A stretch of 64,000 nucleotides of DNA from Trileptium ribeirensis (taxonomy: Eukaryota > Nematoda > Enoplea > Enoplida > Thoracostomopsidae). This document shows, piece by piece, positions 23,230 to 36,000 of this stretch. A program made the position numbers and the translations under genes. Each line of letters opens with the position of its first letter. The stretch's first letter is position 1. The DNA is taken from NCBI GenBank assembly GCA_030248225.1, contig JASANE010012862.1, positions 24,999 to 88,998 on the forward strand, written 5' to 3'. The notes below the pieces were generated by a model that ran no database searches, was not told the DNA's origin, and saw only the letters and a list, made by a program, of their open reading frames with translations.

Positions 23230-23900
23230 GAAGAGTTGCTCAAGCAACCTAGCAGAGCAAGCGAATAAAACGTATGTGGAGATACATAGCCACCAATCGG
23301 TTCCTCAGTCCCATGCAGAGCAAGCGAATAAAACGCATTTGGAAATACACAGCCATCGGTCGGTTCCTCGCAGAGCAAGCGAATAAAACGTATGTGGAAA
23401 TACATAGCCACCAATCGGTTCCTCAGTTCCTTGCACAGCAAGCGAATACAACGCATGTGAAATCACAGTCACCGGTCGGTTCCTCAGTTCCTCGCAGAGC
23501 AAACGAATAAAAAGCATTTGGAAATACACAGCCACAGGTCGGTTACTTGCACAGAGCAAGCAAATAAAACGTATGTGGAAATACACAGCCACCAATCGGT
23601 TCCTCAGTGTCTTGCAGAACAAGCGAATACAACGCATGTTAAAATACACAACCACCAATCGGTTCCTCAGTTTCTTGCAGAACAAGCGAATACAACGCAT
23701 GTGGATAAACACAGCCACAGGTCGGTTCCTCGCAGAGCAAGCAAATAAAACACATGTGGAAATACATAGCCACCAATCGGTTCCCCAGTTCCTTGCAGAG
23801 AAAGCGAATAAAACACATGTGGAAATACACAGCCACCAATGGGTTCCTCAGTTCCTCGCAGAACAAGCGAATACAACGCATGTGGAAATATACAGCCAGC
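23230..23900. repeat. ~63-bp tandem array, about 12 units
   Basis: Units like CAGAGCAAGCGAATAAAACG followed by TATGTGGAAATACA, CAGCCACCAATCGGTTCC and TCAGTTCCTTG repeat to about 23900. Some units lack the TCAGTTCCTTG part and are about 20 bp shorter. The full unit is 21 codons, so plus-strand frames give a repeating EQANKTHVEIHSHQSVPQ peptide. Short units shift the frame, and stops interrupt it. Confidence 0.9.
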
Positions 23901-24249
23901 CCCTTAATAAACCAAAATGGGCGCAAGACATAAATTACAATTTATAACTCCCAACACAAATTAATTCGCAGCATAAATATTCATCAAATCCGACGAACAA
24001 CACACACAAAAGTTTAAAACATAAACGTTAGTCTCCATAGAAGCAATAAGCACATTACGTAAAAACCAAGAAAATTATGTTACTACACTGCATATATACA
24101 GTAGGGGTTCGAAAACGAATTATGAATAAAAATTTTTGAATTCTCAAGAACAACGCTTCCACCTGTCAGTTTAAGCCCAATATTGCGAACAAAGGTAACC
24201 TGGAAATATATATGTTTCTTTATTCTTGCTACTTCTAAAGCTTCAAAAT
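23901..24249. other. spacer between two arrays
   Basis: AT-rich sequence without recognised features between the 63-bp and the 42-bp arrays. Confidence 0.5.
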
Positions 24250-25291
24250 GGAGACTCAAGTTCTGGCTCCCCATTTATTGAGTTTGATTTTCAAGACAAG
24301 TTCTGGACCCCCATTTATTGAGTTTGATTTTCAAGACTCAAGTTCTGGCTCCCATTTATTGAGTTTGATTTTCAAGACTCAAGTTCTGGCTCCCCATTTA
24401 TTGAGTTTGATTTGCAAGACTCAAGTTCTGGCTCCCCATTTATTGAGTTTGATTTTCAAGACTCAAGTTCTGGCTTCCCATTTATTGAGTTTGATTTTCA
24501 AGACTCAAGATCTCACTCCTCATTTATTGAGTTTGATTTTCAAGACTCAAGTTCTCGCTCCCCATTTATTGAGTTTGATTTTCAAGACAAGTTCTGGACC
24601 CCCATTTATTGAGTTTGATTTTCAAGACTCAAGTTCTGGCTCCCCATTTATTGAGTTTGATTTTCAAGACAAGTTCTGGACCCCCATTTATTGAATTTGA
24701 TTTTCAAGACTCAAGTTGTGGCTCCCCATTTATTGAGTTTGATTTTCAAGACTCAAGTTCTGGCTCACCATTTATTGAGTTTGATTTTCAAGACTCAAGT
24801 TCTCGCTCCCCATTTATTGAGTTTGATTTTCAAGACTCAAGTTCTGGACCCCCATTTATTGAGTTTGATTTTCAAGACTCAAGTTCTGGCTCCCCATTTA
24901 TTGAGTTTGATTTTCAAGACAAGTTCTGGACCCCCATTTATTGAGTTTGATTTTCAAGACTCAAGTTCTGGCTCCCCATTTATTGAGTTTGATTTTCAAG
25001 ACTCAAGTTCTGGCTCACCATTTATTGAGTTTGATTTTCAAGACTCAAGTTCTCGCTCCCCATTTATTGAGTTTGATTTTCAAGACTCAAGTTCTGGACC
25101 CCCATTTATTGAGTTTGATTTTCAAGACTCAAGTTCTGGCTCCCCATTTATTGAGTTTGATTTTCAAGACAAGTTCTGGACCCCCATTTATTGAGTTTGA
25201 TTTTCAAGCCTCAAGTTCTGGCTCCCCATTTATTGAGTTTGATTTTCAAGACTCAAGTTCTGGACCCCCATTTATTGAGTTTGATTTTCAA
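24250..25291. repeat. 42-bp tandem array with a 250-bp higher-order repeat
   Basis: About 25 units like TCAAGTTCTGGCTCCCCATT followed by TATTGAGTTTGATTTTCAAGAC. Some units lack two bases (AAGACAAGTTCTGG) and are 40 bp. Five 42-bp units plus one 40-bp unit form a 250-bp block that recurs almost exactly at about 24691, 24941 and 25191. The 14-codon period keeps frames open (FIEFDFQDSSSGSP or LAPHLLSLIFKTQV), but 40-bp units break them, so the array is not a protein gene. Confidence 0.95.
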
Positions 25292-26640
25292 TCTAGCGGG
25301 TTTTTACATCGCTGTTTTGAAAATGACCTTTTTCGAAAAGGTATTCGCTTTGGTCAAAGGCACTGGACTTACAAGGGTTTCCTGTTGCTCGTTGACAAAA
25401 ATTGCAGGTCCGGAATAATTATTAATTGTACTGATCCAATTTAATGACTCGCTGTAATGGAGCTGATTTGCAAAGCAAGCTATGAATTCTGAGGTCGCCA
25501 TAAAGGCCAGTTTTACAATTTTTAACAAATAAACTTTACCTACGTAATTAATTTTTTGTGCCATAGTTTAGTATTCGGAACGCCCATTACGGCGGACTCA
25601 GTTTCTCAGAAACCAGCATACGGAGCTAATATAATTATTAAATTAAAACGTTATGAAACAGCAACTTACTCTGTTGCAACAACAGCACTCGAATACGTTG
25701 GCGCCGTAGTAATACACATTATTTTAAGCAACTACTAGAAAATCACCCAAATCGCAGGTACCATGCTCTACCAAAACGAAACAATTATAGCTTATGTTTG
25801 ACTATTCTGGGGTCGCTAATGAAGATTCCTCAGCTATCTTAGAAGTCATACAAACTAACGGTAATTTCCACGAACATATCATTAGAAAATGCTTTATCAT
25901 ATTAAGCATTCTTGCAAAGCAAAGTGCTCAATAGGTACATACAACTAGTTACAACTAATCCTAAAATTTGGTTATATCACTGTTATCATGAAACTTCCCT
26001 CATAGACGATATTCTCTAGGTATGACAAGTTTAAAATAATGAAACCATGTTAAATAACCCTACAAACCGATCGGTTGCATGATGCAACGAACAAACCTCG
26101 CTCAGTCAAAATTTCCCAACGTTTCTCTTGTTTGCGATATTTTTTTAACTTTAGTTCATATCTAGCAAAAATAGCTGACTTGACAAAGAATTGAGAAGAG
26201 CACATTTGCAGTTTGCCAAAAGTGAGACGATTCTATGTTTTGTTCATTTTTTTTTTTTTTTGATAATACGCTTCTGACAAGAAGAGTTATAACATGAAAT
26301 GTTCGACAGGTCCTAATAATAGTTAAAATGACAATGTCTCAAATCGTAGTCAGATTAATTTTTGACGAATATTTAGTTAGCAAGCAATGATGGCAGAGTT
26401 TAGCCTTAAACAAATAGGAAATTTGGATACCATTCCGCTTTATACCAAAAAAAGCCAGAAATACATCCATCCGGCCAACAGTTATGATCGCAAAGACAGA
26501 CAAAAACATTGTTGCAAAGCTAATTTTTTAGACGAAACAACGGTAGCTTCAACAATATTTGTACTCGAAGTCGAAAATAATTATTAGTTAATTAATAAAT
26601 TATAAATTGCTATTTTTGAGACGATATATCACTCCAATAA
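25292..26640. other. intergenic region 3' of TFG
   Basis: AT-rich sequence downstream of the TFG stop codon. It includes short plus-strand frames at 25556-25738 and 26387-26587 with no recognised family, and a poly(T) run near 26250-26262. TFG 3' UTR probably enters from the right, but no canonical AATAAA was found for it before about 26640. Confidence 0.4.
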
Positions 26641-26774
26641 ATTTGCACAAATTTTATATTACAAAAGGAGTTTTTAGTATTTTTCTGCTGACAGTTTCTG
26701 TCACAATGCGAGCACCCCTTTGAAACCACTTATTTAGCCGTCCACCCATGTCGTCTTTTATAATATGACGAATC

Positions 26775-27082
26775 TTACGAAAAAGCAGGTCGGACGTAAT
26801 TGCTAGCGCCGGCGCCCACAGCATTTCGGGCAAACGGGTTGCCTCCTGTTGAGAACGCACCGGTCGGCGGTGGTCCCATCATAGGAGGAGGTGCGACAGC
26901 AGCAGACGTAGGCGCTGGTGCTGGAGGTGTAGGAGCGCTCCGAGGTGGCGGAGGGCCACTACCAATACCGCCCATCGACGCATTAGGATACACGGGTTGC
27001 TGTTGCTGCTGAGAAGGCGTGAACATCGAATAACCACCGCCTTGTTGCTGTTGCGGTGGCTGCGGGGGCGCTCCCGCGTATC
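26775..27082 (-). CDS. TFG: TFG exon 10 (terminal coding exon)
   Basis: Encodes residues 512-613 and the TAA stop. It has Q/P runs and ends with the region [17 protein letters not shown], which resembles the NPYARN region near the end of vertebrate TFG. Acceptor TTTTCAG. Confidence 0.9.
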
Positions 27083-30000
27083 CTGAAAAGGCATTATACA
27101 GAAAGATGTTACCTAAAAAACTCACGTAGCAAACTAAAAAATAAAATAACCACAGAACCTTTTATATATCAACGAAAAATTAAAACGCTAGCGAATAGAA
27201 AATTTGAACGCCATGATTATCAGAAATATATGCACTAAATTTGCAATGCGAAAATAGAATTTTAAAAACGTAACAAAGCAATGTTTACAATATATTTGGA
27301 TTTCCATTTCACACTGCCGTCCGGCCAAAAAAAAAAGAAATTGTGTCCACGCTTAAATGTTGGCTCACTTATGACTCCAAGCAAAAAGCATAATTAATTT
27401 GGATAAAGGAATGTATTCAACCGTGTAAGACGACCACGCTGACATGGATAGCCCTTTGTTCACAGCGAACCAGTTAACTGTTGGGTATACTAAATAATAT
27501 TCCACGGTTGGCACTGTTGTAAATATATCGAAAAAATATCTATAAATATACCAAAAAACATGTACCACTTAGCTTACCTATCTGCTGTTGTTGTTGAGGC
27601 GCACCCGGCGGCGCATTCGGTGTCTGAAGGGTTCCGCCAGCTCCGAATGCAGATGCCGTTGAGCTAAACACTGTTGGCGGCGGTGGAACGTGTTGTAGTT
27701 GACCAGCTCCGCTGCCAGCAGTCGACGAAACCGCTGTCGGCGGTCCCAGCCCCGGTGCCGAAGGTGGAAACGGGGCGGCTGGCTGTGAAACAGCAGCAAC
27801 ATTCGGTGGCGCGGGCATCATTTGATGTTGATGTTGCTGGCTTACAGCTGCTAAAATTCAAAGCCAGAACACTTAAAACTTCCTTCGTTCTACAAAATTA
27901 ACCGAATATCATCCATGTATGTCCATCGGTTTTGAAGGTACAGTAGTTTACGTGTATTGCGCTCCTCGTGGGCACATTTTAGAAACTACGTAAACCCATA
28001 CCTATAATATACGTAACCACCGTTACAACAAGTTACAAGTAGCTACATATGCTTTTACACTAGTAGCTTGTCTTATTGCCAAGGTGGTAATTCTAAGCGT
28101 TGAATATGTCTAATATGAAATTACACAGCTATATTCAGCATCAACCTACAAAATGAACCGAATACCAACAATGTTGCATGAATAGTTAACGATTGATGCT
28201 CGTTTATTGCGTATTTATCATCACACTGCGCGAGAATATTGAGGATAAATTGCTCTACAATATGACACCAATAACGCCCAATAAGCTCGAGTGTTTGCTA
28301 AGATATTAACATTTACATATATTTTGGGACTCATGAGCCATTTGAAAACACATTTTGACCTAAATATGCAACTTAAAATAGTAGCATACCATGTTCGGAT
28401 GGCCTCATCATTATGTTTCGAGTTCGTCCCTAGGAATTTTTGGCTTGCTAACGGTGAGCATCCAAGTATCTTTCTAGCCATCTAAAATAGGCCAATTATT
28501 TTTCTCTGCGAGGCAAAAAATATGTCAGTTTTCCTCATGAATATAAAAAATCGGAGAATCCCCGTGGGCTAAAAACACTAAAAATTCAGTGAGTGGATAC
28601 GGTTTCACAGTACAGTTTGTATTATTACTGTAGATTAACTACGAATTATATATATATATATATATAGCATTCTCGTGTTGTTCAGTCGATCCAGGTCAGC
28701 AGAAGTTCACCAAGTTTGAACAAGAGGAACCCGAATTTCACTCTGTTCATTGTGGAGAAGGGTAGTTCCTCCATGACTTTCAAGGCAGTTTGGGAAAGCC
28801 AGATTGCCTTTTTCATATGTTTTGTTTGATGTCTCGTCGCACATTCAAAAACCCGTTTTGACTCAACATTCATAATTCATTTCATTCAAATACTGAAAAT
28901 AGCAGTACACTATAAACTAAAATATATAGTGGACTAATTATTGCTCAACAAAATAAGACCAATAATGTACTTATAGCTCATGAACCCATTAAGAACACAT
29001 TTTAACCCAAATTCTATATCCTAAAAAAGCCGTGCATAAAACCATTTTATACAGTCTTATAGAGATTTAATTGCTTTACAAAACAAACATAATTTGACAC
29101 AGATATCTACACCAGACAAGATACAATAAATAACGTGGTTTTTCCGGTCCTCCGCGACGCGGCCGAAGCTCCTTCGACCCGCTTTTCGTGGGGAAGATGT
29201 TCGAATCGGTCTTCGAGCTCAACTAAATGACATAACCAAGGTTTCATGCTTTCAAACAAGCTATCGCACGTACCAATCGGTAGCCTTTTAAAAATAGATT
29301 TGGACTATGACTCTGCACTCAACGGTAGCCGTAAAGAAAAGCTTTATGGACAACCTAAAAAGTTCTAGACACGAAAGCAAATTACTAAATCTAAAGTGGT
29401 CAGAAAGGTACTAATTTTCAGTATGTATGAAAAACAGTCTCAGTTCAATGTGTAAAAAAAACTTGTTATCACAACATGAAACATGGAGTACAGTCACGGA
29501 CAAAAATAAGCGCACAAAAAACTAATGCAATAATAATTTTCTTCTAACGAATGTTACAACATTCAATTGCGTTTACGTTCGTTCATACACGTACGAAAAA
29601 CATTCTGTTAAACACATGATACGGTTCGTTTGCGTTTACGTTCGTTCATACACGTACGAAAAACATTCTGTTTGATAAGGTTCGTTTGCGTTTACGTTCG
29701 TTTATAAGCGAAGGTTTTAACGCCTTCGATTGTTATGTACTTACTTTTACCAATGACTGTATATGTATTTTCTTTGTCATTGTAGAACTTGTTCGGCATA
29801 CGGCAACTTCAAATGTTAGTAAAAAACCGTTTAATCTGGGATCACAAAATAGGGTGTTCAACGGTTAATTTATTAGTTAAAAGTTAACTATTACGTAATA
29901 TTATTTTAAAATTTGCATTACACTTCAAATATGGATGCGAAGCGGCTTAAGTCATTTTTATTCGATTTACCGCTTCGATTGAAAAATGCTATATTTTGGA

Positions 30001-33000
30001 CTAGTTTTATATTTTAAAGGCTATATTTTCGACTCGGTAAGACCACAATCTTCGTGCTCTCTCGTTGAGCATCATACGAAACACCATTTAGCAAAAATTT
30101 GTACCGCTGTTAGTTTTTCAGTTACTTGCGAGGCACATGCTCAGGCATCAATTTTCACGTACAAGATATATTAAAAGCATTGTTCGCCACTATTGCCTTC
30201 GAAATAATAATCCGCGGTATAACAGCGTTGCAATAAAATGTCGACTGTCAATTTCGCTCGCTTCTCACGCTCCATCAAATCAAATTTCCTGTTTTTAGCA
30301 AACCAGTTCTTAACGTTTACAATATAAAATGACCCAAAGGTGTCAAAAGTATAGACATCGCTAGACCTCTGCGTACAACTAAATTGCAAACTGTGATGAA
30401 AAATGCCCTAAGCGGGCAAGGAAAAAAGAAACAGCGTTACAGCCTCGAATAAATGCATCTTGTTAAGCACAACAGGTTGGTGTATTGGAAAAATATTTTT
30501 AATAATACTTTATAACGTAGACGTGGTGGAGTCCAGGCGATAGCTACAGCTATTTTAACGGAAAATGCTTCTGGTAAATTTGTGCTAAATTTATTTCGGA
30601 AAAATGTCTTTAAACAATAATTTTTTAGTAAAATAATAGTGGACAAACATCTAATAGTGAAACCCGTCTTGTGTACCCATTCATGATACAATAAATATGG
30701 ATAATTTGATTCGAAATTTTATTGCTCTGCATCACTAAAATGATCTTGGGGGTCATTTCACGCTACGATGACGTTTTGCCCCAGAAAAAATGACTAATGA
30801 CTTTTTTGGCTCCGATTATCTTCATTTTTACACCCTATGATCAAAAAACATCAAGGATCCGTAATTTGAGGTCGTTATAGTAATTTTTTAACCGTTTTTA
30901 TGCTATGGCTTCCCAAATACCACCCCTCTGCTGCTCCGCAAGGTACCACAAAATGGCCTCTGATATGCTCCACGTTGCATCTAGCCTCGATTTTGTGATC
31001 TATCTCGTGCAGCCCGTCAGCGCGGTCAAAATGACGTTATGCGGAACTCCGTATATCAAAAATTAAACTTTTTATGCCTATTCTTGGGTCAAATTTAACA
31101 CTTTTAAAACACGGGGGTGCCGATTTATAACGGTTATTAAATGGAAACGAAGCGGCCATACACGGTAGCTATTCATATCATAGTTTAGCCTGGGGAAGTG
31201 TTGATGCAAAAAAAATTCAAAACATACCCTTTGCCAGATATCTTGGAATACCGGAAGTAGCTTGTGGTCGGGGGGGGTAAAATTTGGCGGGGTGGGGGGG
31301 GGAATGTGAAATGGCCAATTCGACCGTGTTTAACCAGCATAGTTAACTTGAAAACGGTATGTAAGATATTCTATACCACAATTTCCACTATGAGGGTACA
31401 AAATGTCAGCCCATGTCAATGGTCAGTGTACATGCCTGAGGCCATGGTCGGGGGGGGGGGGGGGGAAACTTAGAATTTTAAAAAAAATAATTTTGCGACA
31501 TATGTCGTCCAAATGTATTGCCACAATGTATTATGAACCAAAAGCGTGAAATTTACTCGAAATAACATCGAATGTCCCTATTTTTCGACATTTTTGTGGT
31601 GGTCGGGGGTGGGTAAAAGCCTGAGATCAACAGGTTGGGGCGCGATAAGACAGAGCTCTTGTCGTTTCACCATTCGCTTCGTGATTGGAAAGAACCATAA
31701 CAGACAAATTAATTGACTTCTACTGACTCCACCATACAGCCCTAAACTAGCAACGGTCGGGGGGGGGGGGTAATAAAAGGTGCTAAAATAGATCTTTTGA
31801 CCCTAGCGCTGGGGTAAGTAACAGCAAGCACCTGGGTTAATATTTTTCCAAAAGGTATCCAGGGGACAGGTATGATATATGAACAACGTTTATGTACCAT
31901 GCATAAGTAACGAGCAATGACCAAAGGAATTTGGTCGGGGGGGGGGAAAAACTGGGGTTCATGCCATATCGACAGCTGTCACTCTCCATGATTGGAGTAG
32001 ATTTGAAAATCGTGCAATTAAAAATGTTGTGTAGACCTGACTAATCCTGCATAGAAAAGAATTTGGGCCATAACTTCGAACACGGAGCCACGTCACTATC
32101 CGAAAAAAAGAGGTCGTAAAATTAGTCATTACGATTTTTGTCAATTTGGGACTTATGTGGATGTCCAGCCTCTTACGGCGTGCGTGAAGCCGAAATTTTT
32201 TTGTTTGAACTAGCTAACTAATGACGCTTCCTAGCGCAAATAACATTTTTACCATTTCCCTGCACGTTTACGTGCTACTGGCCAAAATATCCAGTTTTAC
32301 CCCCCCCCCCGACCAAAAGGTCATCATAGCGTGAAATGACCCTTGGACTAAACTATAAATGAAACGTCTTTTAATTACACGTTTTATTTTATTTTTTAAA
32401 TGTGATAAGTAATATTCCTTTAATAATGCATTCATTTGGTAAAATAACCCTGGACTATGCCATAGGTGAAACCTAGCTAATTCCCTGTTTTATTATGTTT
32501 TTGAAATGTGATTAGTAATAATCATTCAATAATGCATTCAGCCGCTAAAATGACCATAGACAGTTGTAGTTCTCAGTGAGAAGTTAGTTTTCGACTTCTA
32601 TACCGGTACCAATACGGACAAACAAAAATTCTGTTTCCTATTGTTCGATGATAAAGATAACATTCTTCCTGTTTTCTTAGCAATTTCTTGTTATTGATAT
32701 CAAATTTCCAGTTTTCCGTGTTATTTCTCATGCTATATGTCTATTTTCCGCGTTTCTCTTATTGCAGCAACTCTGGCATAACCAAGTCGGCCGAGTAATT
32801 TTTATTCATACCTGTTGAATATGCCGCGGCGTGCTTTTTAAAAACTAAAAAATGAAACAGCGCCTATAAGACGGAGATAATGTGATGATTAAAAGATGAG
32901 TCAAAAGTGAAGAAAATATGCCTCGCCACGCTGAACAAAAATTCTAACAGAGCGATTTCGGTCAGAGATGATAGGGTTTTAAGCAAACAGATTTCCAATA

Positions 33001-36000
33001 AGTCTTGGTTTTTTGAATGTCAGCAAGTAATGTGCTCCCTTTGTTATCAACACGAAATAGTTTGCTTAGTGTAAAGGAACGTAAATTTTAATGTGACGGA
33101 GTCGATCTGCACCAAGGAGACAATCTAAACCGTCGTGTTAACCTCAAAAAGAAATTGTTAAAAACCATCGAGCCACGAAATACAAACAGCATGTTAATAA
33201 TTCTAACTGTCGACCCGTGGCTTGACACAATAATTATAGCTTACAAGATAATAAAGACATCTTTTCTAAGTTGCAGTATCGAGTTAAAATTTATGCTTCC
33301 GGTTATGTTATTCGAAAAACTGAAAGGTATATAAATCCACTAATAATAGTCAATTACCAGACTGTGAAATGAACGGCATATGGTTTGGTTGTGGCTGTCC
33401 GGTGGCTGTGGCTCCAACACTTGTTGCCATTATCGGACCGTTCTGAATCGGTGGAGCTGGCAATCCACCTAAAATATAACCACGATATTACGAACATTAA
33501 AGCAACATCCGATACTAGTATGTTAAGCATGTCATTAGGCATTTTCCTTGACCAGTTAAGTCACATGAAATACATCCAATTTTTATCACGCCGAACCAGC
33601 ATGCTATCAAAGCTATAACAATAATTAGCTAAGCGAATACTACGTGCTAGTGCAGTTATATGGCTACACACAGCGTATGTTTACTAGCTCGCAACATGAC
33701 ATTAGCTGAATTATTAGAGCTGCTTCAAAGTTTTGACAAAATCTGTACTGTGTGTACAGTACTAATAAATTTCTCAGCAAGCCATTCTAAGATCCCTGCC
33801 CCAAAAGGCAAGCTCAAGTTCCAAGGTACAATACACCTTTTGACGCGTCATCAATCGTGTATTAATAAGCATCCTACCCGAACTCGCAATTCCAGCTCGC
33901 TGTAGCTGCTGCTGCTGCTCTTGTTGGTACGGAAATATTGCCTGTTGTTGATGTTGTTGCTGTGGAGGCGGAAACAGCTGCTGTTGTTGTTGTTGCTCGG
34001 CGCCGCCTGCACTAGCGGACATAAAATTGTGCGTCGGAGCGGGGACTGGTGGGACAATTCCCTGTTGCTGACTGGGCGGCACCGGTGGCATTTGCTGCGG
34101 CTGTTGTTGATGAATTTCGGCCAGCTTATGTTGCTGTTGAGATTCCATCGATTCTGAATAACAAAAACTAATTTATTAACTATGATTAAATATTTATGGA
34201 ATTTACTACAGTAAGCTGCGTGTACACTATTAGCTAAACAATACAATATTTTTTAAAGTTTTGCAGTTACCTACAGTCACAGTCCGAAATATAAACAATT
34301 TTTCCATGAATCGTTCGCGAATAGCAATTTAACAGATGTTCATGTTTGAAGAGTTTTATTTCTAACCGTACTGTATTTACACTACGAAAATCCACAAAAC
34401 ACAACTATGCAAAATAGTCTTTTAAAAGAATTAATGCCAGGAAATACTAAGGTGAGGTCGCAACTAACATCTGGCTTCTCCAAAGTGAATTCGGTAAAAT
34501 GAATGCGGGGTGGCATTTTTAGTGCCCCTTGGCGGAAAACGGGTGTTTCTCAGCGAGGGTTCCTGGCTATTTTTGGCTTCCTCGCGATAAACCCCCAGCT
34601 GAAATGACTCGTCAAAAGTTTTTTACAAAAAAATACCTTCTGAACTTGAAAATTTAATTGATATATATGTAAAAAAATGGTTGAACCTTAATCGAAAAGT
34701 TTTGGCACCGTTTCTGAGACCATTTATTAACAATTTCCCTTTTTTTCGCCGAAAAACACAAAGTTTTAAAAAAATTTTTTAATTTCGACCTCATTCTTTG
34801 CCGTCAGCTCAGGTAAGAAGCCCCATTTCACGCCACCTGGCAAAATCCGATATGTCCAAGTTCCGAACAAGGGGCCCTAGTTCGTGCCCGCTGGGGAAAT
34901 TTTTAGCGAATGGAGAAGCCAGAACATGATACCCGACTGTTACAAAACTTGTATCAAAAATATACAATTAAGCTCAGATGCATATATATTTACCGCATCA
35001 AAAAAAGACGACTGCGGAATGTTACACTTAATTAAAATTAGCTGTAATAAGACCAAAATACATAACAATCACAAGCAACAATAACCAGTTACACTAGTTG
35101 ACCAACCAACAAACGTTTAACTACAAAACGCCATAATGTCAGAGTTCGGACGAATGTATTTATGAGAGACGTACATATAGATAGGTAAGGATAGCAATAT
35201 TATGTTAGACTAATACATAACAATCACAAGCAACAATAACCAGTTACAATAGTTGACCAACCAACAAACGTTTAACTACAAAACGCCATAATGTCAGAGT
35301 TCGGACGAATGTATTTATGAGAGACGTACATATAGATAGGTAAGGATAGCAATATTATGTTAGACTAATACATAACAATCACAAGCAACAATAACCAGTT
35401 ACAATAGTTGACCAACCAACAAACGTTTAACTACAAAACGCCATAATGTCAGAGTTCGGACGAATGTATTTATGAGAGACGTACATATAGATAGGTAAGG
35501 ATAGCAATATTATGTTAGACTAATACATAACAATCACAAGCAACAATAACCAGTTACAATAGTTGACCAACCAACAAACGTTTAACTACAAAACGGCATA
35601 ATGTCAGAGTTCGGACGAATGTATTTATGAGAGACGTACATATAGATAGGTAAGGATAGCAATATTATGTTAGACTAATACATAACAATCACAAGCAACA
35701 ATAACCAGTTACAATAGTTGACCAACCAACAAACGTTTAACTACAAAACGCCATAATGTCAGAGTTCGGACGAATGTATTTATGAGAGACGTACATATAG
35801 ATAGGTAAGGATAGCAATATTATGTTAGACTAATACATAACAATCACAAGCAGCAATAACCAGTTACAATAGTTGACCAACCAACAAACGTTTAACTACA
35901 AAACGCCATAATGTCAGAGTTCGGACGAATGTATTTATGAGAGACGTACATATAGATAGGTAAGGATAGCAATATTATGTTAGACTAATACATAACAATC

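Noticed and set aside
23230..23900. A CRISPR-like array
   Set aside because: The spacers are not unique. Units are simple tandem repeats with whole-unit similarity, in a eukaryotic context.
24248..25444. Long repetitive frames (FIEFDFQDSSSGSP and relatives)
   Set aside because: The 42-bp unit lacks stops in several frames, and 40-bp units break every one of them.
26800..27012. Plus-strand Gly/Pro-rich frame
   Set aside because: Antisense shadow of TFG exon 10.
33921..34157. Plus-strand leucine-rich frame
   Set aside because: Antisense of the CAG/CAA repeats in TFG exon 7.
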